The notes below the pieces were generated by a model. It saw only the letters and a program-made list of their open reading frames with translations, had not been told where the DNA came from and made no database searches. Positions 37,441-49,400 of a DNA stretch of 64,000 nt are shown here, piece after piece. The position numbers and the translations under genes were made by a program. Every line of letters begins with the position of its first letter. The first letter of the stretch is position 1. The stretch is from Pachyseris speciosa (taxonomy: Eukaryota; Cnidaria; Anthozoa; Scleractinia; Pachyseridae): NCBI GenBank assembly GCA_016490735.1, contig JAEMWC010000010.1:870001-934000 (forward strand), given 5' to 3'.

Positions 37441-40400
37441 AATGATGATGACGGTGATGATGATGATGATAATGATGATGAAGATGATGATGATGATGAT
37501 GAAGATGATTATGAAGATGATGATGATGATGAACTGTCACGCCGTCATGACCTGTAGAGCTATTGATTGCATGACAAGACTATACTCTTATTTTAGCATC
37601 ATGCGACGTGTGTATATGACGCACCATCTCTCTTGACAAATATGTTCAAAGGCACAGAATGTTGAAATAATCATGTGACAAAACTAGACTGTGAGAAGTC
37701 CTTTATTTTTCCTTGGAGATAGTAAATCCTGCGAAAAATCGCGAGCGCACACGAAAATTGCCTCGCGCAACAAGCCTCCTCGTGGAAGACAAAATCCAAA
37801 CAAAAATAACGGACTAATCGTAGTCTCGATAAAACTTACCACTTCAGTTTAGCCCACTGTAAGTCACACAAGCTGTCATTGCTTTCCAAACTGATCCGCT
37901 GTTTACTCGGTTTAATGGCAACAACAACTTCCACAACGGTTTTTGACCTTCAAAATAAACAATAACTTAAAATTGGTAGTAAAACCGATAACATGTAAAC
38001 TCTAGATCAGATTCCGAGAAGGGTTCTGTACAACTGTACGGGTCCTCAAATGATCCCAGGACCGCAAATGATCCCCATCAGGAGTGCTCAGTGAAGCCAA
38101 TATACCAAATAGCCGCTCCGCACGCAGCATGACGCTGGCTGGGAAGTATCGTATCCATAAAAAATGACTTGCTGGGGATTAGTTATGAATTTTTGCTCGC
38201 TGGAGGCTGTTTTACTGGGACTGTTGTTGGCTGGAAAAAACACACCACGCCCACTTCCTGGCTCACTGTGACACTTTGAAAGGAAATTTACTGGGACAAA
38301 AATTACCTGTGTTTTTGTTTGTATAATGGGTCACGCGGCCTGGTCAACGCCGATCATTTGTGCCGTGGAAATACGCAAAAACGCGTTCATTCAGCATGAC
38401 ATCTGTTTCTGGATAACCTCTTCTGCGCCCCTTTTACGTCAATGTCAATTGTAGTGAAAACAAGGGTCTCGTTTTTCATAAACCACGCGGTGTGTCCTGT
38501 ATAGAGCTTCATTTTGACCTTGGAAAATCATAAGCAGTTTTCAGGAACACATTTTTGGGATCGGTACCTGTATTTTGCTCTAAAGCGGTAAGTTTCGCTT
38601 CTTCGCTAACGGGATGGTACAAGTGTTAGAAATGTAATTCATCATTTAAGGTTCTTTCGCAGAAAATTCCAAAGTGATAGTTTATGATAGATCGCGCGCA
38701 AACTGAGCAACCGAATTTTCACATATTTCAGTTATAGAGCAGCAAAATGTTTGTTTGTGTTATGTAAGCAGTGTAATTGGCGGATGGAAGTTGTTTCGAA
38801 TCATTGTACAGCTGACTGCATTTTGGAAATTTGTAAGTGGATCATACACGCTGATCATATGCACTAAAATTACATACTGTTTTTTTTTTTTTTTTCATTT
38901 AGCTCAGACCAACAACACGGTTGCGCCTCTGGGTGAGCTATTAATTGATTCTCAGTGAGTTGATAAACGACAGTTAACTGACAAGCCAGGGTAAGAATAA
39001 ATTATTTTATGGCTAAAATATGCTTGCATGCATGGCGGTTATTCAGTGCGAGCCACCAACCCAACATGCGAGCCATGGGGAACTTTTGTCACTTGTGCGT
39101 CAGTGCTAATTTTCGTTAAAAAAATTGCTTACGCCGAAATCGAAATTGCAAGTCTGTGAATTACAATGTGAAATACTCATGGTTTAAAATGTTATATTCT
39201 CCAAATAACTTTAGCAGCGCTTCCAAACAAGTTTAACTACCATTCAATACGCCTTTCAATAACATGCGAACATTTCGTTTCATGCTGCCAACAATCATTA
39301 ACATAACGGACATCTACATGTAAAACAAACAAAAGGGATCGAAATCCTCCAATCAAAACTCAGCAACATGACCTGTTGAACCCCTTGAAACAGCGCACAA
39401 GTTGACCGAGAGTTCCGTAACTTGATTGACAGCACTGTAAAACGCATTTTCAGTGGTGCATCATTCTCCAACTCCATAATTCTCATGTTATTAAGAGGCT
39501 CAGGAATTTCGAATGGTGAAATTATGACTATACCGACTACCAGAAAATAATTTTAAAAAAAGCACAAAAAGGCTCTCGTTCCTGTGACTCGTTGTCTTGC
39601 TCAGGACATGAGTTAATCATGTCACCAACCTAGCAAATATTTTACTTGAGTCAAGTAAACCTTTCTCTCTGATCTCATTCCAGTCAGACATCCCTTTCCC
39701 CTACCTTATACATCGGCAGTGGTCGATGAGATTGCTTTATATATTACATTTCGATAATCTGGCCAGATATTTTTGGTTTTCGCAAAGTAAAGATTCTGAG
39801 TTCATTTCGAGCAGATTTTTATTTCTTAAATTATAGCAGATTTGGAGTTCAGAGATTGTTTCATTTCGTTTCTCACGTTCATTGTAATTGTGTTCTTGTC
39901 GGTTTCCCCTCTCCACGAAAACCAACCTTCCCAAATCAGGATACAGTGGACGAGAAGAGAGGCTATGTGGATGTCCACTGCCGTAAACGCGATTTAATCC
40001 TTTGAAAGCTCGTGTGCGTATGCATTTGTCCATCAAACAGGAGAAATGTCGCTGTCCACCTGGGACGGCAAGCGGAACACAGTTGTAGCTGATAGGAACA
40101 CCTAATTAATTCTTCACAAATTCCGGAAATTCCGTCAAAACAGTTCTTCGTTCGTGTTAAATGAACGAGTCGGCGTACTACAATAGAATTCGGCTATCTT
40201 TAGCATTTTAATTAATTTCCACCAATAAGGAGTCACTTGCGGTCACTTTTGCCATTCATTTTTAAAGCTGCCAAATTTGGAGGAGTACACGCACGTACTA
40301 ATTCTGTGCTTCTTGAGAAATTTTCGGAACGGACCTATTCAACAGAAGCATTTCTCAAAGCTTCTTTGAATAGAACTTTGACCGAAATCAAAACAGTCAA

Positions 40401-43400
40401 TTGCTTTAGGACTTCCTTCGTCGGTCCTCAAGTGATGATTTCGATAATATTAGTTAATGTTGCTTGTAGATATATATTTTGAAATCGGTTCCTCCGTCGG
40501 ATGTAAACCAAACGCATAAACTCATGGATGAAAAGAAGGATATTCGTGCAAGCTACCTGCGTCTTCGGTCATATTCTTGTTGTCCTTATTGACTGTATTG
40601 AATCACCTCAAATTATGTAAATGAAATATCAGCTTTCGCACTTGCAAAAACACCTATTAAAACACCTTTAGGAGTGGCAACATAAAAACACTGACGGCCA
40701 CGATTAATCATTGTTTCCGGTTAGCATTATTTGACTAATTGCTTCTCTTATTAAAGCCAGGAATTTAAGTGATTTCACTTTGACAATCCTGAAGAAGAAT
40801 GTTTTCAACATTATGAGAGAAGCGCACATGGAAGAGAAAATTTTTATGAGGGATGCGAAAACGCGGTTTAATTTGTTTATAGGCTTCATTCGAAACAAAC
40901 AAACAAACAACAACAACAAAGCTTATCTCCCGCACCTTGTATAACTCAAACTGCTTTGTGGATGTGTTTGTGACGCCTTATGATCTTGCCTGCTGATCTT
41001 GCAAAACTCCACACTCGTGTGGATGTGTTTGTGACGCCTTACAATCTTGCAAAACGTTACATTTCTCGCATTCTGTGGATGTGTTCGTGACGTCTTAAGA
41101 TCTTGCAAAACGTTACACTTCTTGTCTTCTGTGGATGTGTTTGTGACGTCTTTAAGATCTTGCAAAACTCTACACTCGTGTGGATGTGTTTGTGACGTCT
41201 TAAGATCTTGCAAAACTCTACACTTCTTGCCTTCTGTGGATGTGTTTGTGACGTCTTTAAGATCTTGCAAAACTCTACACTCGTGTGGATGTGTTTGTGA
41301 CGTTTTAAGATCTTGCAAAACTCTACACTTCTTGCCTTCTGTGGATGTGTTTGTGACGTCTTTAAGATCTTGCAAAACTCTACACTCGTGTGGATGTGTT
41401 TGTGACGTCTTAAGATCTTGCAAAACTCTACACTTCTTGCCTTCTGTGGATGTGTTTGTGACGTCTTTAAGATCTTGCAAAACTCTACACTCGTGTGGAT
41501 GTGTTTGTGACGTCTTAAGATCTTGCAAAACTCTACACTTCTTGCCTTCTGTGGATGTGTTTGTGACGTCTTTAAGATCTTGCAAAACTCTACACTCGTG
41601 TGGATGTGTTTGTGACGTCTTAAGATCTTGCAAAACTCTACACTTCTTGCCTTCTGTGGATGTGTTTGTGACGTCTTTAAGATCTTTCAAAACTCTACAC
41701 TTGTGTGGATGTGTTTGTGACGTCTTAAGATCTTGCAAAACTCTACACTTCTTGCCTTCTGTGGATGTGTTTGTGACGTCTTTAAGATCTTGCAAAACTC
41801 TACATTCGTGTGGATGTGTTTGTGACGTCTTAAGATCTTGCAAAACTCTGCACTTCTTGCCTTCTGTGGATGTGTTTGTGACGTCTTTAAGATCTTGCAA
41901 AACTCTACATTCGTGTGGATGTGTTTGTGACGTCTTAAGATCTTGCAAAACTCTGCACTTCTTGCCTTCTGTGGATGTGTTTGTGACGTCTTTAAGATCT
42001 TGCAAAACTCTACATTCGTGTGGATGTGTTTGTGACGTCTTAAGATCTTGCAAAACTCTACACTTCCTGTCTTCGGTGGATGTGTTTGTGACTTCTTTAA
42101 GATCTTGCAAGACTTTACACTTCTTGTCTTCTGTGGATGTGTTTGTGACGTCTTTAAGATCTTGCAAAACTCTACACTCGTGTGGATGTGTTTGTGACGT
42201 TTTAAGATCTTGCAAAACTCTACACTTCTTGCCTTCTGTTGATGTGTTTGTGACGTCTTTAAGACCTTGCAAAACTCTACATTCGTGTGGATGTGTTTAT
42301 GACGTCTTAAGATCTTGCAAAACTCTGCACTTCTTGCCTTCTGTGGATGTGTTTGTGACGTCTTTAAGATCTTGCAAAACTCTACACTCGTGTGGATGTG
42401 TTTGTGACGTTTTAAGATCTTGCAAAACTCTACACTTCTTGCCTTCTGTGGATGTGTTTGTGACGTCTTTAAGATCTTGCAAAACTCTACATTCGTGTGG
42501 ATGTGTTTGTGACGTCTTAAGATCTTGCAAAACTCTGCACTTCTTGCCTTCTGTGGATGTGTTTGTGACGTCTTTAAGATCTTGCAAAACTCTACATTCG
42601 TGTGGATGTGTTTGTGACGTCTTAAGATCTTGCAAAACTCTACACTTCCTGTCTTCTGTGGATGTGTTTGTGACTTCTTTAAGATCTTGCAAGACTTTAC
42701 ACTTCTTGTCTTCTGTGGATGTGTTTGTGACGTCTTTAAGATCTTGCAAAACTCTACACTCGTGTGGATGTGTTTGTGACGTCTTAAGATCTTGCAAAAC
42801 TTTACACTTCTTGTCTTCTGTGGATGTGTTTGTGACGTCTTTAAGATCTTTCAAAACTCTACACTTGTGTGGATGTGTTTGTGACGTCTTAAGATCTTGC
42901 AAAACTCTACACTTCTTGCCTTCTGTGGATGTGTTTGTGACGTCTTTAAGATCTTGCAAAACTCTACATTCGTGTGGATGTGTTTGTGACGTCTTAAGAT
43001 CTTGCAAAACTCTGCACTTCTTGCCTTCTGTGGATGTGTTTGTGACGTCTTTAAGATCTTGCAAAACTCTACATTCGTGTGGATGTGTTTGTGACGTCTT
43101 AAGATCTTGCAAAACTCTACACTTCCTGTCTTCGGTGGATGTGTTTGTGACTTCTTTAAGATCTTGCAAGACTTTACACTTCTTGTCTTCTGTGGATGTG
43201 TTTGTGACGTCTTTAAGATCTTGCAAAACTCTACACTCGTGTGGATGTGTTTGTGACGTCTTAAGATCTTGCAAAACTTTACACTTCTTGTCTTCTGTGG
43301 ATGTGTTTGTGACGTCTTTAAGATCTTGCAAAACTCTACACTCGTGTGGATGTGTTTGTGACGTCTTAAGATCTTGCAAAACTCTACACTTCCTGTCTTC

Positions 43401-46400
43401 TGTGGATGTGTTTGTGACGTCTTTAAGATCTTGCAAAACTCTACACTCGTGTGGATGTGTTTGTCACCTCTTAAGATCTTGCAAAACTCTACACTTCTTG
43501 CCTTCTGTGGATGTGTTTATGACTTCTTAAGATCTTGCAAAACTCTACACTCGTGTGGATGTGTTTGTCGTCGTAAGATCTTGCAAAACTCTACACTTCT
43601 TGCCTTCTGTGGATGTGTTTGTGACGTCTTAAGATCTTGCTAAACTCTACACTCGTGTGGATGTGTTTGTCGTCGTAAGATCTTGCAAAACTCTACACTT
43701 CTTGCCTTCTGTGGATGTGTTTGTGACGTCTTCAGATCTTGCAAAACTCTACACTCGTGTGGATGTTATGTGTTTGTGTTGAAATTACAGCTGAACTTAA
43801 CTGGGCAGTACTTGATGACAGTTACTCGCAAAGTAGTTCTAACATGGCTCAGTGGATGAAGTTAGCTAAATAGGGCGAGATAAACTAACAGTAACGTTTT
43901 CAAGACAATCAGGCCGTTATTCTAAGTAAAACTGACACTTCTGTTGAATTGTATTCGTCCCCATCCGCAGCCCTTTGAAGAAAAAATGAGGTTACAGAGT
44001 ATGTACACGCACCTGCAAGAAAGTTGTAGAACATGCATAAATGGAAAAAGCTAAGGCTGGAGTGGTTTCAGTTGAGTGTCGTACAAACAAAACCAAAAGC
44101 AATTATTCTGAAAAATCACAACAGATGCAAACAATGGAATAAAGCAATCCGAGTATGGCGCTTTTAAAACTGAGTAGATATTTCCAGCTAGAACCATTGC
44201 ATTTGAGAGGAAAGCGGAATTTTTCGAATTTTAGTGGCACTCGATCCTTTTTATTTAGTAGTACTATTTATTAGTACTACAGATAAAATTTCTGAAGACA
44301 TTTGTTTAGTTCTGGTGGGGACAATTTTTTCAAATGGAGTTGCAAATTCTCTCTGTATTTGAAACCATTCTGTAAAAACATATCATTCAACTTTGATTTT
44401 CAAGTGAACAAGTGAGGTTATGCAAGATTAATTTGCATTTGTAAACAAACCTTTCTCATTGGCTTTAATCGAAAAACTTCGGGATAAAAACATAAACCAT
44501 TACCTTTAAACACGACCAAACCAAATTTAGTCGCTTTGTTTGTTTTTTAAGGGACTGCTTCGTTGTTAATTTGGATGATTTCTTCGCTTGTCACGGATGC
44601 AAACCGGGACGCCATTTTTTCGAAATTCACACGAGGGAGCACGACACTCGCGAGTTGCTCGAAAGTAAATAGCAAAGGATATTCGGAGTTTGACTAGCCA
44701 ATCAGAGCGCTCCTTCAAGGCTATCCACTGTTTTAGTATATAATAAAATACTATATACTCGTATCTCATTTAGATTGCTTATAAAGATCTACTGGAGGTT
44801 TTGAAATAACGACAAAATAAGAAAGTATACCATGATTATAAGGTTGTATTACGGCATATTTATAAAAAAAAAAAACAAAACAAAAGGAACAATTTAAGGC
44901 CTTTGTTCACTGGAATGCGCAATGTCGCTGTAATCAACAGTTTCCGTGTACAGAAATCGTTTCGCAGCATTCTTAGAGATCAATACTTTCAAACAGCATC
45001 TGAAATGGCTTCGCCATTTCCAGACGATGCCTGAAAATACGAACATTAAGTTTGCCTTTGGGCGGATGCTTGCTGCTTGCTTGCTGTTATAATACAAACG
45101 TAGGAATTAAGAAAGACGACCTAAAGGAGAACCATCGTGAAGAGATTAGGGTTTTCAGATGTATCGCAAGGAGAGGCGCTGTGAAGGGGTAAATTTGCAG
45201 AGTACGTGCTTCACAAAGGGAGGAGGTTCCCTGCGAGCAGAGGTCTCTGGCGGCGAAGGGAGGAGGATGTTCATTGTCAGGATTTAATGACAAGTAAGGC
45301 CTTTTCTTTGTAATAACGTTACTGTAGTGGCATCTACCAATTTATACAGCTGAGTGCACCATGACAGTCTATTTGCCTTGAGACTGGCTTTGTCAAGGTC
45401 GGAAAAGAGAGAAATAACGTTATTGGGAATTCTTCAATTACAAACCCTAAAGTCCACTTTTTAAAACCACGTTAGAGTTAAATTTCCGTTTTGGTGGGAA
45501 CCGGGAACTGTTCTCACAATTGCTGGCTGGCGAATATCTTTTTGAATCCGATTTGCTGGTAAACGACAAAGATTTGAAAGCTCTCCTGGCTGGGAGTTGA
45601 GTTTTGTGTAAATTTCCTTGCTGGCTGAGAATCCTAGATACTGACGCTTGCTGGAACTGAGGATCGGCCCTTTTTTTCCCACGAAAGTTAATTATTAATC
45701 AGGTGTGACTGCTCTAGTGTCAATTTGTTGTGTGGACGGATAAGAATACTTTTTAGAAAAAGAAGTCGTTGAGCACTCCTGCCCCATATTGGACCGTAAA
45801 TGATCCCGAGCAAAAAATAAGGGATGGCATGGATTGATATAAAAATGACACTCGTTTTATCATTTTATGATAATTATTCCAGATTTCTTTTTTTTTCTTT
45901 TTCTTCGTTTTTAGTGGAAAATCCGCTGTGATCTTGCGTGACGTTCTGTCTGTTTGTTGATTTCAGGACGCCGGCTGCGTAGTGCAGTAATTGATTTTGT
46001 AAAGACACTTGTTGTCGTTTCGCTTCATGTCTCCTGTTTATTGTGTTATACATCGTAGAACGTTCGAGAAAATGCTTAATCAGATTACAATTTCTAACGG
46101 GTATATGATCAACGCTTCGGTGCACGTGAGGAGTTCAGTGAAAATCGAGCATGTATAAATTAGCCTGGGACCAGGCTCCGCAATGGGATTAAGGATCGAA
46201 AAGAAGGAAGGAAGCGAAAACAAAAAAACACAAAAATCTAGCGGGAACTGGCGGCTCCCTTTCGCTCGCCTATTTTTTCGCCACGTTCCTTCTTTTCGCT
46301 CCTTAACCCCACTGCGAAGCCTGGTCCCAGTCTAGTACAAATCAATTGTATAATCACAAATACAACGGAGAATTAAAATACACGCATGTACATACTGAAA

Positions 46401-49400
46401 AATTCCGCAGTTGATTTCGTTATCTTTTGAAATAAAAGTCTTTTGTTTACTGAGCACTCTCATTTAAAATTGTACCCAGAATACTAGAAGTATTTCTTTC
46501 TCACATTCATGGGATCAGCCGACTGGCCTATGGCAGGCGAGAAACGTGGTGAAATGGTTGAAATCGGAGCAGGGGTCAAAGATCATCTGAAACTTGTCAC
46601 CGCCGTGTGAGCTGTGACTCCCACGCGCTCGGAAAATATGGCTAAACTGTCTTGTTATTATTTCATTGGTATCATTTGTGAGCGTTCTTGGAGTTACTAA
46701 AGATAAGAACAAACGTGAAGATCTCTAAAGACGGAAGGAAAAACGAGATAGGTTTGGATCCTGGTGTGATAACACTGATTGACTGCTTCACATTAGTTGT
46801 ACAAATTGTGTCTGATTGTGTGACCACGTTTACCTTTTTAAAATTAATGATGATAGTTGTGAGCCATGATTTAAGGTTTTTATAAAAATAATCGCAATTC
46901 ATGCCAATTCCCTATCCAGACCGTTTCACCATCCATGCCATTCCTTATTTTTTGTTCGGGATCATTTGCGGTCCAATATGGTGCAATATGGGGATCATTT
47001 GCGGTCCGCGATCATTTGCGGTTCAATTTTGGGATCATTTGCAGTCCGGGATCATTTGCGGTCCTGGGATCATTTGCGGACCCGTACAGTTCTGTCTCAT
47101 CAAAAGATGAAGCGAATGATCGTTTAGTAAAACCCGATCACATGTAAACTCAAGAGAACATTTTAGAGTCCGAGAAAGGTTCTGCATAATCAGTGGATAG
47201 AGAGAAAGACTGGCGTATTCCAGGAAACACAGTTTGAGGGTGATAAAGAAGTGTGTACGTCCCAGAGAGGGATGACCTACGATAGAGGAATTAAACTCTA
47301 TGTGGATCTGTTGCAGGCCAAAATGAAATTCAGGTCAAAATGATTTTAACCTAAATTCCTTTGCTTCTGTCTTTGAGCTAAGTTAAAATCATTTTGACCT
47401 ACAACAGATCCACCATAGACAATTGAGAGTAATTAACGTAGCGCCAGCATGAAGTCAACTACAATCCTCGACAAATCCCTTGGGAGGTTAACCGGAACAT
47501 TTCGCCTTGTTCTTACGTTCCCCCTCTCCCCTTTTCTATGTTGCGTCGTAGCGGAGAATTCTCCCATCTCTACATTCGTGAAACATCAAACAGTGAACCG
47601 GGAAGGTGGGGGGGCTGAAGATATGGACCAGCTCTACTTATTCAATCAACTCCGCAAGTCAATCTCATTTATAATGGGATCAAAACTCTGAAATTTACCT
47701 CATGATTACAGCATTTTCTGATCCATAAGCACCAACTACAATATCTAGAGAAGGTCGCAATAAAAAAAATAAGTTAAAGAGAGTATCTGATTTTTATTAT
47801 TGGCAAACGGCCCTCCTCGCACTGTTATTAAAAAACTATTAATTGAAAATTCTCCATGTGACGGCCGTAGACGTTAGACCATGCAATACGATCTGTAACG
47901 TTTTTACCGTGTACGACTACTAGAAATTGGAAGTTTCTTTGCGGTAATTACACCTCTTTACCAATCATTAAGTTTTTTAAACTGGTGATATGATAAAATG
48001 ATTTTCAAAGGAGTTCAGTCCTGCGGGATGGGAAGCCCGGGATGGCTTCCGTCATAGGGCAACTACCGCCCCCGCCCCAATCCTCTCGCCGCTCGCGAAT
48101 AAAATCCCTCGTGAGACCACAGTACAGAGTTTGCTAGCAGGCTACACGCCATGTGCCCAACCCAACCATCATCCCAAGCGACCTAACCCACCTCATTTAA
48201 ATAGTACATAGTCACAGCGCATTATCATAAAATGACTCTTACCAGGGTATAAATTTTTATCGATATCAATATTTCCAGCCAAGGAAATCCCAAAAAGTTT
48301 GATTCCAGGTTTGACCTGTGACCCGATGATTTTCTGGAAAAGAGTTAATGCACGTTTGTAAGCATTTCTGAGAATATGATAAAAGGTCGATTAATTGTGC
48401 AGCATAGATGTTAATAATAAATAAGTGAGATTTTTTTTCTTGGAAAAGGTGTCAAAAGTGCATGTAGTATGAGAAGCCAAGCCAGTTCTTAGTATGTACT
48501 GAGGCACCCATTATGTTTTAAGCCTGGTTTTCACTAGCGACGAAGTCACAAGTGCAATCATAAGCGCAAGCACAAGGATCAAATGTTTTTCTTTTCCTTG
48601 TGCTTGCGCTTATGTTTGCGTTCGCTTGCATAGTGTTCGTTTTCACTTGGCATAAGCTACTAATGCTTGCGCTTGTGCTTGCGTCGCTAGTGAAAACCAG
48701 GCTTTAAAGATGCTCCTGTGCAATGGCTTTGGTTTGTTAATCTTCTCAATGACTAACCATGATCTTTCGAAAACGGTGACGGCAAAGACAACAGCACAAA
48801 ACATCGGTCATGTTTATGAGTAAAAGCAAATTACTCTGCTCATGTCAAATAACTAAACAAAACTTCAACGCGATTCCTACCAGAGGTAGAGCTTTCTTTC
48901 TGGTAATCTGGAAGGGGTACGATTCCCTAAAGGGAATCCCTTAAGGGAATCAGAATTGTTTCTTTCCACCGGAGTAAGTTATATTCTTTTTAGTTAGTGA
49001 CATTTTAAACTCACACACTTAAACTGTTATTAGAGCGCTTTCAATTGAATATCGCAAAACCAAAACCAATTACTCTGACCAATCACAACAGACACAAACT
49101 GCGCAATTAGCCAATCAGAATACGGAGCAATCACAAGTTGCCGGGGCAAAGCGCTGGCGGGTAAAATGCACGCGTGCAAGTCACGATTTGTTTTGGTTTT
49201 GCTTCTCATTGGTTGAAAAAGTGGCGCGAGTTTAGCTCTGTTAAGCCTTGGCCAAACGGACTCGAAAGTAGTCGCAAGTAGCCGCAAGTTGAACTTGCGT
49301 GCAGACCTACGTTGGGTGGCCAAACGAGCTCGCAAGTTTCTTCGTAAGTACACGCAAGTCGCACAAAAAAAGCGTTTCAAGACTACATATCCCGTATTTC

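Larger units (their letters stand above)
38032..47091. other. 9-kb interval bounded by 44-bp inverted repeats (candidate insertion)
   Basis: 38032-38075 and 47048-47091 are inverted copies (one mismatch in 44) starting AACTGTACGGGTCC and built of GCAAATGATCCC modules. Four more modules lie inside the right end (46958-47047), and one inverted copy of that region lies at 45783-45840. The interval fills most of intron 11 and holds the 105-bp minisatellite but no transposase frame. Either one large non-autonomous element or two ends of separate small elements. Confidence 0.45.

Noticed and set aside
37247..37636. Poly-His and poly-Met ORFs near 37.4 kb
   Set aside because: Frames of a GAT microsatellite in intron 12.
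41047..43530. 827-codon plus-strand ORF (and 449- and 379-codon minus-strand ORFs) as repeat-protein genes
   Set aside because: They exist because a 105-bp unit free of stops is repeated. Both strands are open, codons show no gene-like bias, and the region is inside an integrin intron.
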